Made by a program: the position numbers and the translations under genes
The notes under the pieces: generated by a model
The model's database searches: none
What the model was told of the DNA's origin: nothing
Seen by the model: only the letters and a program-made list of their open reading frames with translations
NCBI RefSeq assembly: GCF_000017545.1
Contig: NC_009718.1
Location: forward strand, 434,001-498,000
Direction: 5' to 3'
Source: Fervidobacterium nodosum Rt17-B1
GTDB lineage: Bacteria; Thermotogota; Thermotogae; Thermotogales; Fervidobacteriaceae
DNA: 64,000 bases
Shown here: piece by piece, positions 1-8,970 of the stretch
Numbering within the stretch: the stretch's first letter is position 1
Layout of the letters: each line of letters begins with the position of its first letter

Positions 1-215
1 CTTCACTTATAGCATCTTATTCCGGTGGTAAAGTACTCAGCGCTATAAAAGATATCGAATTTGGTTTTCTAACAGGTTACAATATATTGTTTATGATAGC
101 TTTTATTTTAAGAATAATTGCTTTGATATACTTTATTAAACTCAATCTGGGTGAAGATAAAAGAAATCTTAGATTCACACAAATCGCATATATGATAGTG
201 ACAAGAAGATTTTGA
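1..215 (+). CDS. C-terminal end of a membrane transporter (MFS-like), partial
   Basis: The frame is open from the left edge of the window to a TGA at 213-215, about 70 residues. It contains one long hydrophobic stretch (NILFMIAFILRIIALIYFI) followed by a basic tail ending VTRRF. A final membrane helix with a short cytoplasmic tail is typical of major facilitator proteins, but no diagnostic motif lies in the visible part, so the family is a guess. The gene is truncated by the window edge. ribF follows 36 bp downstream on the same strand and may be co-transcribed. Confidence 0.5.
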   Translation, partial: SLIASYSGGKVLSAIKDIEFGFLTGYNILFMIAFILRIIALIYFIKLNLGEDKRNLRFTQIAYMIVTRRF

Positions 216-251
216 AGAATTAATAACTTTAGTTTTCGAGGAGGGAGTTAA

Positions 252-1121
252 TTGTTTATAACAATTGGGGTTTTTGATGGTGTCCATCGAGGTCACGTAA
301 AGATACTATCAAAATTAAAAGAATGTGCAGAAAGAGAAAACAGTGATTCTAAAATATACACCATACTTTACCCAATGGAGTACTATACTGGTAATTTCGA
401 TGGGCTTATCACTTCCGTAGAAGATAGGATCGAATTGCTTTCAATTTACGGTGAACCTGAAATTCTTGAATTACCAAAAATACAGCATTTATCACCTGAA
501 GGATTTTTCGAAAAAATTTCCCAAGGTGTCAAAGGAATTGTGGTTGGTCATGACTTTAAATTTGGTAAAAATGGAAGTGGTGATATAAGACTTTTGGAAA
601 AATTATGTAAAGACAAAGGAATTTGTTTAGAAGTAGTTGAGCCTGTAAAAGTTGATAATATAAGAGTCAGTAGTAGTTATATAAGGGAACTTTTAAAAAA
701 AGGAGATGTATTAAAAGCAAAAGATTTTCTAGGGAGAAACTATTCTATTCATGGGGTAGTGTATAAAGATAAACAAATAGGCAGAAAATTAGGATTCCCA
801 ACCGCAAATGTAAAGCGCTCTGAGCACTTTTTAATTGACCCTCTTGCAGGTGTTTACCTTGTTAAAGTTTACGTTCCTGAACAATTCTACGGATTAATCA
901 ATGTTGGATATAGACCAACTGTTGAAAAAACAAAAAAAATAAAATATGAAGTTTACATTTTAGATTTTTCAGCTGATCTTTATGGTAAAGAAATCCGAGT
1001 AGAATTTTTGGAATTTTTAAGACCAGAATTAAAATTTTCAAATATCAGTGAACTCGTAGCACAGATGCACGAAGATGTAAAAATAGCAAGGAGGATAATC
1101 GAAAGGTATGAAAATAAATAA
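252..1121 (+). CDS. ribF: Bifunctional riboflavin kinase / FAD synthetase
   Basis: RibF phosphorylates riboflavin to FMN and adenylylates FMN to FAD in the cytoplasm. The 289-residue length is close to the usual ~300. The N-terminal nucleotidyltransferase domain has the [10 protein letters not shown] motif near residues 7-16 and [15 protein letters not shown] near residue 97; the C-terminal flavokinase domain has [11 protein letters not shown] near residue 176. The start is a TTG at 252 behind a GAGGAGGGAG ribosome binding site. The 3' end overlaps nth by 14 bp, which suggests translational coupling. No FMN riboswitch precedes it: the upstream gap is 36 bp. Confidence 0.95.
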   Translation: MFITIGVFDGVHRGHVKILSKLKECAERENSDSKIYTILYPMEYYTGNFDGLITSVEDRIELLSIYGEPEILELPKIQHLSPEGFFEKISQGVKGIVVGHDFKFGKNGSGDIRLLEKLCKDKGICLEVVEPVKVDNIRVSSSYIRELLKKGDVLKAKDFLGRNYSIHGVVYKDKQIGRKLGFPTANVKRSEHFLIDPLAGVYLVKVYVPEQFYGLINVGYRPTVEKTKKIKYEVYILDFSADLYGKEIRVEFLEFLRPELKFSNISELVAQMHEDVKIARRIIERYENK

Positions 1122-1773
1122 TAAAAACACAAAAAAAATTGATTGTAAAGATATAGACACTCTTGCAAAAATTATTATCGAAAGATTTCCGAGAGATCAT
1201 TGCGAAAAAGATGCTTACAAAGTGCTGATAACAACAATCCTAAGCCAAAGAAGTAGAGACGAAAACACAGAAGTTGCATCAAAACAACTTTTTGAAAAAT
1301 ATCCAAATGTTGAATCAATAGCAAATGCTAAGCCTGAAGAACTATACGAATTGATAAAGCCAGCCGGTTTGTACAGAGAAAAAGCAGAAAGAATTATAAT
1401 TGTTTCAAAAATTCTACTTGAAAAGTACGACGGTGTTGTACCGAATAAACTAGAGGAATTATTAGAATTACCCGGTGTTGGCAGAAAAACTGCGAATATA
1501 GTTTTACACGTAAGTTTTGATCAGGCAGCCTTAGCCGTGGATACACATGTGCATAGAATATCGAACAGACTTGGATGGGTAAAAACAAAAACACCTGAGC
1601 AAACAGAGGAAGAGCTAAAAAAAATAATGTCCCCACAATTGTGGGGACCGATAAATGGTTCCATGGTAGAATTCGGGAAAAACATTTGCAAACCTATATC
1701 ACCAAGATGTGAGCAATGTTTTCTAACTGAGTGTTGTGACTTTTTTAAGAACAAATATAATTCAAAGACCTGA
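1108..1773 (+). CDS. nth: Endonuclease III, iron-sulfur DNA glycosylase/AP lyase
   Basis: Nth removes oxidised pyrimidines and cleaves the abasic site in base excision repair. The 221-residue protein has the helix-hairpin-helix [13 protein letters not shown] near residue 116 with the catalytic lysine, the catalytic aspartate in [15 protein letters not shown] near residue 140, and a C-terminal cluster loop with C-x6-C-x2-C-x5-C spacing that binds [4Fe-4S]. It overlaps ribF by 14 bp. Its stop lies three bases from the convergent fliD stop, leaving no room for a terminator. Confidence 0.95.
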   Translation: MKINNKNTKKIDCKDIDTLAKIIIERFPRDHCEKDAYKVLITTILSQRSRDENTEVASKQLFEKYPNVESIANAKPEELYELIKPAGLYREKAERIIIVSKILLEKYDGVVPNKLEELLELPGVGRKTANIVLHVSFDQAALAVDTHVHRISNRLGWVKTKTPEQTEEELKKIMSPQLWGPINGSMVEFGKNICKPISPRCEQCFLTECCDFFKNKYNSKT

Positions 1774-1776
1774 AAC

Positions 1777-3561
1777 TTATTTCTTCTGAGCAAATGCTTG
1801 GGCTAAAAAACCTCCTTGAGCTGATAGTTTTGCTAAAGCACTCTCAAGTGAAGAATACTTTGCCCATAGCATTTGTTCTTTCTTTTGCAAATATTCCATC
1901 ATCGTAACCATTCGTTTAGAAAGTATCCTCTTTTCCCTTTCTAACCTTCCCTGGACGCCGGCAACAGTATCTATATCGCCATTGAACTTTGTAAGTTGAT
2001 AAGAGTAATCTTTTATCCTAATTGCTAATCCTTTATCACCGTCAAGCTTACCGAAGAAACTCCAAACAGCATCCGTGCCATTCTTATCAATAAATTCTCT
2101 CAATTTATCTTTATCCAAATTTATTTTACCTTTCATTGTGTTTGTGAAACTTTTTCCTTCATCACCCGATGTGATTCCAAGATCTGCTAAAGTTTTACTA
2201 TCTACACTTTGAGTTAAGAAAGATCTGAATTTATCGAATATCCTCCTTAGAAACGAATCATTTTTAAGTAAGCCTTGTAGTTTTTCGTCTTCGGTCATGT
2301 TGTCTTCACTCTTACCAGTTACTTTGTTTTCAGTAAGTTTTGTATATAAAAAGTCCGTTAATTCATTCCATTTGTCAACGAATTCTTGAACTCGGTCAAC
2401 TATTTTCTCTTTATCTGTAGAAACTGTCACCGTTGTACTACCAGTTGCAGAAAGGTTAAATGTAATACCATTGTATGTTATACTATTATTTTTCGATTCT
2501 ACGGAATTAGTATAACCATTAATTGTTATATCCAACTTAGCAGTCTGGCCAAGGACGAACGTACCTGTCGAAAAACCAAGTGTACTAAGTAAAGATGCAT
2601 CACCTGATACATCTATTAAATTATCCCCTGTTGTTTTGCTTGTTAAAACTATCTTACCGTTTTTATCATCGTAGACAGCGTTTATATCCGATACTGAGTT
2701 GTTTATCTTTTTAATTACATTTGCGATTGTATCTGTTTTTTGTAGTAAAATTGTCTTTCCATTGATAACCAAATTAGTATCTGAAACGATTCCAAGGTTT
2801 TCAAGTGTCTTGTACGAAGAGTAAGCGCCTATGTTTCCAGAACTTTCAAGTACGTAACTACCACTAACTTGTTTTAATGATGCATCGTTCAGCCTGAAAA
2901 GAAAAGTAAAGTTACCACTAACATTTGAAATCTGGAATGCTTTATCAGATTGTATATTCAACTTTCCATTCGAACTATCGAATGTTATTGTTGCAGTTGC
3001 ACCAAGTGATGAAAAAGCTGATTGGAGAGAGTCCACAACATCTTGAATAGTGTTTGTTGTATCTATATTAACAGTTGTCTCATTTGTACCAACTTTTATT
3101 TTCACTGTGGAATTTGATGGTATATACCTTGTGTCTATATCACTCATTAAACTTGTTAAACTATATTGCTTAGCAAAAGATTCACCAGTAAAAGTACTGT
3201 TTGTGGCTAAAGAAAGAACATTAATGCTATAAACACCATCAGAAGCAACTGCGCTTGCTTGAGCGGTGAGAATATTTGAGGCACTTGTGGCAGTCTTTGG
3301 CATCAAATTGGATTGTAGAGAGAAATTTCCGATATAATTGTAAAAACCTCTTATTTTCTCAGAGACCTTCTGATATGCTTTTTGAAGGTTTGTATACTGA
3401 AGATATTTATCATTCAATCTATTCAAAGGTATCGCTTCAACTTCCAGAAGCTTTTCTATAATCGACTGTGTATCAAGTCCACTAACCGCACCGCCTATTT
3501 GCATGCGCGATGAAGATTGATAGCGGTAATTTATGTTATTGGCAATATTTGAAAGGTCCAT
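1777..3561 (-). CDS. fliD: Flagellar filament cap protein FliD (hook-associated protein 2)
   Basis: FliD caps the growing flagellar filament and assists flagellin folding. The 594-residue protein has the conserved N-terminal block QIGGAVSGLDTQSIIEKLL around residues 21-40, a Ser/Thr/Asn-rich middle, and a C-terminal region that is probably coiled coil (RLEREKRILSKRMVTMMEYLQKK, split here only for reading; about residues 537-560). About 19 residues precede the usual start, and the ATG at 3561 is preceded by AAAGGG. It lies 4 bp after flaG, so the two are one transcription unit. No other flagellar genes are in the window. Confidence 0.9.
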   Translation of the reverse strand: MDLSNIANNINYRYQSSSRMQIGGAVSGLDTQSIIEKLLEVEAIPLNRLNDKYLQYTNLQKAYQKVSEKIRGFYNYIGNFSLQSNLMPKTATSASNILTAQASAVASDGVYSINVLSLATNSTFTGESFAKQYSLTSLMSDIDTRYIPSNSTVKIKVGTNETTVNIDTTNTIQDVVDSLQSAFSSLGATATITFDSSNGKLNIQSDKAFQISNVSGNFTFLFRLNDASLKQVSGSYVLESSGNIGAYSSYKTLENLGIVSDTNLVINGKTILLQKTDTIANVIKKINNSVSDINAVYDDKNGKIVLTSKTTGDNLIDVSGDASLLSTLGFSTGTFVLGQTAKLDITINGYTNSVESKNNSITYNGITFNLSATGSTTVTVSTDKEKIVDRVQEFVDKWNELTDFLYTKLTENKVTGKSEDNMTEDEKLQGLLKNDSFLRRIFDKFRSFLTQSVDSKTLADLGITSGDEGKSFTNTMKGKINLDKDKLREFIDKNGTDAVWSFFGKLDGDKGLAIRIKDYSYQLTKFNGDIDTVAGVQGRLEREKRILSKRMVTMMEYLQKKEQMLWAKYSSLESALAKLSAQGGFLAQAFAQKK

Positions 3562-3565
3562 AGCC

Positions 3566-3937
3566 TCACACCCTTTCGTCCATCAAAACCCCCAAAATCT
3601 CTTGAATATTTTTTGCAAGCTTCACAGCAAGCTCAGGAGGTATCTGGCGTATGATTTCTCCTGTATCGGGATCTTTTATCTTGATAACCACCATGTTCGT
3701 GTCTTTGTCGATTTTAAATTCTGCTTCTCCTCTAAATATTTTCTTCAACTTCTCAAAATTTTCCTTGAAGAGATCAATTTCTTCTTGTTTATTAGCAATT
3801 TCTTTTTGAGTTGTTCTTACGTTTATTGGTAAATTTTCAACACTTTCTCGGTTTGTTTTTTCTGCTTCATTTTTTAAAAATGGTATCCCCGTAATATCAT
3901 TTAATATAGCTCCTCCTATGCTTTTTATTTTATCCAT
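3566..3937 (-). CDS. flaG: FlaG family flagellar protein
   Basis: The 123-residue protein carries the C-terminal FlaG domain: KIDKDTNMVVIKIKDPDTG near residue 77, then EIIRQIPPE and a final amphipathic helix. FlaG proteins influence filament length and are usually encoded beside fliD, as here (4 bp gap). The N-terminal half is charged and probably helical (TQKEIANKQEEIDLFKENF). The ATG is preceded by a clear GGAGGG. The exact role in Thermotogota is not known to me. Confidence 0.85.
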   Translation of the reverse strand: MDKIKSIGGAILNDITGIPFLKNEAEKTNRESVENLPINVRTTQKEIANKQEEIDLFKENFEKLKKIFRGEAEFKIDKDTNMVVIKIKDPDTGEIIRQIPPELAVKLAKNIQEILGVLMDERV

Positions 3938-3966
3938 AAAAATCCCTCCATAGAATAGAATATCCC

Positions 3967-4344
3967 TTATTTATTATCGTCTCCTTTTTGGGATTCTTTA
4001 ATTGAGTCTAACAATTGCCCTATTCTAACTGTTGCTTCGATTCCTTTATCTTCCTTGAATCTCAATTCAGGTGCCGTATACATCCTTATATTTTTTGCAA
4101 CATAGGTCCTGAAGTACCCCTTTTTCTGTTCGAAATAGTTAACTACATCTTTTCTTTTCGCTTCATCTCCTAAAACGCTCACATACACATCTGCGTATCT
4201 TTTATCTTTAGACACTTCCACTCTCGAAATGGTTATCAAAGATTTCATCGGATCTATATTTGGATCTTTCATTTCCATTAAGGCTTCCGATAATACTTTT
4301 CTAATCTCAGATTCAAGCATCTTAAGTTTGTACTCCTGTTTCAT
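3967..4344 (-). CDS. rbfA: Ribosome-binding factor A
   Basis: RbfA binds the maturing 30S subunit and helps process the 5' end of 16S rRNA. This protein is about 125 residues with the family blocks DPNIDPMKSLITISRVEVSKD, DVYVSVLGDEAKRKD and MYTAPELRFKEDKG, a KH-type fold. I choose the ATG at 4344, eight bases behind GGAGG, instead of the upstream GTG that lies in the ribosome binding site itself. The first 23 bases overlap the HDOD gene. The tail ends in a lysine/aspartate-rich extension. Confidence 0.92.
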   Translation of the reverse strand: MKQEYKLKMLESEIRKVLSEALMEMKDPNIDPMKSLITISRVEVSKDKRYADVYVSVLGDEAKRKDVVNYFEQKKGYFRTYVAKNIRMYTAPELRFKEDKGIEATVRIGQLLDSIKESQKGDDNK

Positions 4345-5194
4345 CTTCAACACCTCCGAAGATTAAATCTTTAGATTTATTAAATACTATTTCCAACTCA
4401 TGATACATAGTTTCTAATCGAGACGGTTTAATTCCTAAAACTTTGAAAACAACTTGATCTAAATACGGCTTACCATAAGATAAAGAATTTCCTGGCAGAA
4501 ATATATTTGAAAAAACATTGGCAAGGTGTACAATACAAGACATTTCTATGTAAGGTGAGTCAGGATTTAAAGAAGGCTTTTCATGCAAAATGGCTATTGA
4601 TACATATTCTTCCGGAAATTTCCAATGACGTAAAAGTTCTCCACCAATCTCCATATGTGTATCCACACCAATTTCATATTCTATTAAAAACATAGGCTTA
4701 GAAAGGTCCCTACTTACTTTGGAAAGTTCAAAAATATACATTGGAAATAATAAGTCTACAGCAAGTTTTCCAACATCGTGCATTAATCCAGCAAGGAAAA
4801 CTTCTTCACGGTTCATATACCCGATACTTTTAGCGATTTGTTCTGAAAATATAGCGGTTGCCATAAAGTGTGACCAAAGCTTATCATGATCTACAAATGT
4901 GGTTTTCGAATGCAAAGCAGAGTATGTAAAAACGCTTAAAGCAAGATTTCTCACAGTCTTAAAGCCAATTATAACTATTGCCTCACTAAGCTTTGTTATT
5001 TTTCTTGGTAACGCGTAGTATGCTGAATTCACTAATTTAAGTATCTTTGTTGAAAGCCCAACATCCATAGAAATAACTTTTTCAAGTTCTTTTGCGCTTA
5101 CATTTGGATTAGAGGCCGTTGATATTATTTGTTGTACTATTACGTCAGGAGTTGGAATTTCTGTAACAGTAGATATCATTTCTTTTATCATCAT
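4322..5194 (-). CDS. HDOD domain signalling protein
   Basis: The protein consists almost entirely of an HDOD (HD-related output) domain, about 290 residues. IPTPDVIVQQIISTASNP near residue 14 and ISMDVGLSTKILKLVNSAYY near residue 40 are typical, and a complete-looking HD pair (LMHDVGKLAVDLLFP) remains near residue 138, whereas many HDOD proteins have lost it. HDOD proteins act in signalling and motility control in bacteria; the ligand is unknown. The gene sits between a soluble histidine kinase and rbfA, next to flaG/fliD. The start is uncertain: two adjacent ATG codons follow GGGATGG, and a TTG lies 12 bases upstream. Confidence 0.85.
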   Translation of the reverse strand: MMIKEMISTVTEIPTPDVIVQQIISTASNPNVSAKELEKVISMDVGLSTKILKLVNSAYYALPRKITKLSEAIVIIGFKTVRNLALSVFTYSALHSKTTFVDHDKLWSHFMATAIFSEQIAKSIGYMNREEVFLAGLMHDVGKLAVDLLFPMYIFELSKVSRDLSKPMFLIEYEIGVDTHMEIGGELLRHWKFPEEYVSIAILHEKPSLNPDSPYIEMSCIVHLANVFSNIFLPGNSLSYGKPYLDQVVFKVLGIKPSRLETMYHELEIVFNKSKDLIFGGVEDETGVQT

Positions 5195-5215
5195 CAACCA
5201 TCCCAACAGGTTATT

Positions 5216-6616
5216 TTAATTTTTTGGAAGTGTCACGATAAATTTTGTATATTTACCAACTTCAGATTCAACCAATATATTTCCTTCATGAAGTTCGACA
5301 ATTTCTTTAACAATAGCTAAACCAAGACCTGTACCAGGAACTGCGTACGTTAGTTCATTATCAACTCTATAAAACCTTTCAAATATTTTATCAAATGCGC
5401 TTTCCGGAATTCCAATTCCATTATCTTCAACAATAATCTTTACTATTTCTCCTTCATCTAACACGTCTATCCTAACAAACCTTTTTTCTTTTGCTTGATC
5501 AGAAAATTTTATAGCATTGCTTAAAAGATTGACTATTACCTGCTCAATACGCTTTCTATCACATTTAATCTCTAAGTTAGAGCAGTTATACTCGACTGTT
5601 ACATCTTTTTCCTTTGCCATATTTTCTAAAGTTTCTATTGAGTGTTCAATTATTTCACATATATTGACGCTTTCTTTTAAAATTTTCATCGTATGAGATT
5701 CAAGTTGAGAAAAATCAAGTAAGTCACTAAGCAATTCTTCTAAACGGATTGATTGGCTGTAAACCACATCGAGGAATTCATGTATTTCTTCTTGGCTCAT
5801 AGGCATATTCAACATCGTTTCAACATATGCTTTTATTGCTGCAAGCGGGGTTCTCAATTCGTGGGAGATATTGGCAATAAAATTAGTCTTTATTTTGTCT
5901 AATTCTTTTAATTTTTGGACTTCTTTTTCCGAAGTTATGTTTCTTATGTTAACAAGTACCTTTTTTTCTCCAAGAAGATTTACTTGTTTCACAGAAATAC
6001 TGAAAAATGATTTGTGAGTTTCGACTTCGAAAAATTCCTCATTATTTTCTATACGATCAATTATTTCCCGTAAAAGTTCGGTATTATCTTTTAAATTATC
6101 TTTAGCTTTACTATTTGTAAACTCAATCTCTTTAAGTTCATTTAAAACAACAATACCATCGTTTGAAAGGTTAATGATGCTCTCAAAGTACTCCCTTGCC
6201 TTGTCAACGAAATCTATGAGTCTAAGGTTCTCAAGTGTAATTCCTGAAAGGTAAGAAAGAAGTTGAATATAATCAACAACTTCTGCAGTTGGCTCTTCGG
6301 TTGTTTCAATCACTATTGTCGAAAGTAGTTTGTTTGCTTTGAATACAGGAATTAATCCAATGTATCCATTTTCTAATGGTAAAAATGTAGGATAGAGTCT
6401 TTGCTCAATCCATGGCAGATAATCTGAAAAAATTTCTTTTTCAATATGTTGACCTTCTGGTTCTGAAAAAACAAGATTATTTTGATTAAAAACATTGAGA
6501 ACACTAAAACTGACGATTTTTTTTAAGATTTCTGATACTGCAGTATACAACGATTTTTCGTCTCTTACTTTGGATATTTCCAACATATACTTGGAAAGAA
6601 GTTGTTGAATTTCCAT
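5216..6616 (-). CDS. Soluble sensor histidine kinase with PAS-like region
   Basis: The 466-residue protein has no membrane segment. Residues about 1-130 look GAF-like, and a PAS-like stretch (SIINLSNDGIVVLNELKEI) begins near residue 146. The HisKA box IANISHELRTPLAAIKAYV near residue 248 holds the phosphoacceptor histidine. The HATPase domain shows an N box (NLLSNAIKFSD), the G1 box (VEDNGIGIPESAFDKIFERF) and G2 (GTGLGLAIV). A cytoplasmic signal is therefore likely. No response regulator gene lies nearby, so the partner is elsewhere. It is followed by the HDOD gene and may share a pathway with it. The start ATG follows GAGGTGAGG. Confidence 0.9.
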   Translation of the reverse strand: MEIQQLLSKYMLEISKVRDEKSLYTAVSEILKKIVSFSVLNVFNQNNLVFSEPEGQHIEKEIFSDYLPWIEQRLYPTFLPLENGYIGLIPVFKANKLLSTIVIETTEEPTAEVVDYIQLLSYLSGITLENLRLIDFVDKAREYFESIINLSNDGIVVLNELKEIEFTNSKAKDNLKDNTELLREIIDRIENNEEFFEVETHKSFFSISVKQVNLLGEKKVLVNIRNITSEKEVQKLKELDKIKTNFIANISHELRTPLAAIKAYVETMLNMPMSQEEIHEFLDVVYSQSIRLEELLSDLLDFSQLESHTMKILKESVNICEIIEHSIETLENMAKEKDVTVEYNCSNLEIKCDRKRIEQVIVNLLSNAIKFSDQAKEKRFVRIDVLDEGEIVKIIVEDNGIGIPESAFDKIFERFYRVDNELTYAVPGTGLGLAIVKEIVELHEGNILVESEVGKYTKFIVTLPKN

Positions 6617-6649
6617 TTCCTCACCTCTTTTAAACGTACCTAGTAAATT

Positions 6650-8278
6650 TTACATCTTTTCTGGTGTGCTCACTCCGAGTAATCTTAACCCCTCAGAGAG
6701 TATAATCTTAACCGCAAATACCAAATTCAGCCTTGCATTTGTCATTTCGGGATTATCTTGATCTACAATTTTGTATTCTGAATAGTATTTGTGGAACGCT
6801 GAAGCTAAGGTTTCAAGGTAATCTGTCAAATAGTGAGGCGAAAGTTTGTCTCTTACCCTTTCAAGTATATCATCAAAAGATGAAATTAATTTTATAATTC
6901 TCATTTCGCTTTCATTTTCAAGTAATTCTATATTATCAAATAAACTAAATTTTAGGCCTTTAACTGTTGCATTTTCAAACAGACTCGCGATTCTCGCGTG
7001 CGCATACTGAACATAGTAAACTGGATTTTCGTTTGTTTGAGATTTTGCAAGCTCAAGGTCAAAATTCAAATGTGTGTTAACATCTACCATTGCAAAGAAA
7101 TACCTTGTAGCATCTCTACCAACTTCATCGATGAGCTCATCTACAGTCACGAATTCCCCAGCTCTTGTACTCATCTTAACAACTTCATTTCCGCGTTTGA
7201 GTGTCACAAATTGATGCAAAACAAAAACAAGAAAATCATCTGGGATATTCAAAGCCTTCATCGCAGCTTCCATACGTGGAAGATGTCCATGATGGTCACT
7301 CCCAAAAATATCTATCGCTAAGTCGTAACCTCTTTTGAATTTTTTATAGTGGTAAGCTATATCAGTTAAAAAGTAAGTATAACTCCCATCGCTTTTGATG
7401 AGAACTTTATCGTTGTCATTTGCAAAATCTGAAACTCTAAACCAGATAGCCCCTTCATTTTCGTAAATTAAACCCTTACTTTCTAGTATATCTAGTACTT
7501 CTTTTACTGTGCCATCGTCTATGAGACTCTTCTCACTATAAACATTATCGAACTTTGCATTGATTTTCTCAAGGGTTGTTTCAAACATCTTTGTTATATC
7601 TTCCAAAGCATATTTTCTAAATATTTCCTCAACTTCCTCATCCCAAATGCCGTCAAATTTTTCACCATAATCTTTTAAAACTTTTTTGGCAATGTCAATT
7701 ACATAATTGCCTCTGTAACCGTCTTCCGGTATGGGTTCATCTTTACCTAAAAGCTGTTGATATCTTGCCCATACGGACTTTGCAAGTAACTTTATTTGTC
7801 TTCCAGCGTCGTTGAGATACATTTCTTTGGTTACATCATATCCTATATAACTTAAGATATTTCCAAGTACGTCACCGATGACAATCTGTCTTCCATGACC
7901 TACTGTTAAAGGCCCAGTTGGATTTGCGCTACCGTATTCTAAAATAATTTTCCCTTTGTTTTTGAACTTCCATATCTCTCTTGGATTTCTTAAAAAACCA
8001 TCTAAAAAGTCTCTATAAAACGACTTTGAAACTTTAAAATTTATAAAACCGGGACCGGCTATTGTAATTTCATCAAACATAGGATGACCATTTAGTTTTT
8101 CGACAAAATACTTTGCAACGTCTCTGGGAGCTTTTTTGAAATACTTCGCCCCGACGAGAGCTATGTTGGTAGAAAAATCACCAAACTGTTCTTCTGGAAT
8201 TTCAACAACAAAATCGTACTCAAATCCCGTTTCCATTAAAAAACTTTTCAAGATGCTTTCTATTTCTTTTTTTATCAT
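6650..8278 (-). CDS. argS: Arginyl-tRNA synthetase
   Basis: ArgS is a class I synthetase that charges tRNA-Arg. The 542-residue length is normal. The N-terminal Add-1 domain is present; the HIGH-equivalent is NPTGPLTVGHGRQIVIGDVL near residue 117, and the KMSKS-equivalent is VVKMSTRAGEFVT near residue 367. A C-terminal anticodon-binding DALR domain ends in GLRLLGVSTPEKM. The start ATG lies behind GGAGGTTTAG. The 86 bp between engB and argS are AT-rich and carry no feature I can support. Confidence 0.95.
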   Translation of the reverse strand: MIKKEIESILKSFLMETGFEYDFVVEIPEEQFGDFSTNIALVGAKYFKKAPRDVAKYFVEKLNGHPMFDEITIAGPGFINFKVSKSFYRDFLDGFLRNPREIWKFKNKGKIILEYGSANPTGPLTVGHGRQIVIGDVLGNILSYIGYDVTKEMYLNDAGRQIKLLAKSVWARYQQLLGKDEPIPEDGYRGNYVIDIAKKVLKDYGEKFDGIWDEEVEEIFRKYALEDITKMFETTLEKINAKFDNVYSEKSLIDDGTVKEVLDILESKGLIYENEGAIWFRVSDFANDNDKVLIKSDGSYTYFLTDIAYHYKKFKRGYDLAIDIFGSDHHGHLPRMEAAMKALNIPDDFLVFVLHQFVTLKRGNEVVKMSTRAGEFVTVDELIDEVGRDATRYFFAMVDVNTHLNFDLELAKSQTNENPVYYVQYAHARIASLFENATVKGLKFSLFDNIELLENESEMRIIKLISSFDDILERVRDKLSPHYLTDYLETLASAFHKYYSEYKIVDQDNPEMTNARLNLVFAVKIILSEGLRLLGVSTPEKM

Positions 8279-8364
8279 TTGTTCTAAACCTCCAATCTTT
8301 CTTTCAATTATTAGTATTCTTAATCATGTCGATAAATATCATCAGTTTACACATTGAAGTAATT

Positions 8365-8970
8365 TTAATAATTTTGCGTTTCAAATATAACATTCCACAC
8401 TTCATCTAGCCCTTCCTTAGTCAACGAGGAACATGGAATGATTCTCTCTATACCATAACTTTTTAATATATTTTCAAAGTACTTGATTTGTTTTAATCTC
8501 TCAGAACTATTCAATTTATCTATTTTTGTAAGCAAAACAACAGGCTTAACTCCAAGTATCTGAGTCCATTCAAGTAACTGTTCATCTGATTCCATCAGCT
8601 CATGTCGCGAGTCTATAAGCGAAAACATTACTTTCATATTCCAAGAACGTTCGGAAAAATATCTCTCTATAACTTTTCTCCAAAGTTCTCTGTCTTTTTT
8701 CGATGTTTTTGCATAACCGTAGCCAGGTAAATCTACAAAATAAAATCTGTTATCAATCAAAAAGTAATTTATTGTGCTTGTCTTACCCGGATTTTTACTT
8801 ACAAACGCTACTTTTTTACCTACAAGTGCGTTAAGCAAACTCGATTTTCCGACATTTGACCTTCCAACAAAGGCATATTCACCGTTAAGAGGATGAGGAA
8901 ATTTATCATTTAGTGTTGCTATTACCTTTACGAGTTCTACCTTTTCTACTTTCTTTGGAATTATCTTCAT
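8365..8970 (-). CDS. engB: Ribosome biogenesis GTP-binding protein EngB (YsxC/YihA)
   Basis: EngB is a small GTPase needed for 50S subunit assembly. In its 201 residues G1 is GRSNVGKSSLL (~37), G3 is DLPGYGYAK (~75) and G4 is TKID (~152). The start ATG at 8970 is backed by a perfect GGAGGTGG and lies inside the 3' end of lon, a 65-bp overlap in another frame. The lon-engB order is found in many bacteria. Confidence 0.95.
   Translation of the reverse strand: MKIIPKKVEKVELVKVIATLNDKFPHPLNGEYAFVGRSNVGKSSLLNALVGKKVAFVSKNPGKTSTINYFLIDNRFYFVDLPGYGYAKTSKKDRELWRKVIERYFSERSWNMKVMFSLIDSRHELMESDEQLLEWTQILGVKPVVLLTKIDKLNSSERLKQIKYFENILKSYGIERIIPCSSLTKEGLDEVWNVIFETQNY

Noticed and set aside
216-251. FMN riboswitch before ribF
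   Set aside because: The 36-bp gap cannot hold one, and no RFN-like sequence is visible.
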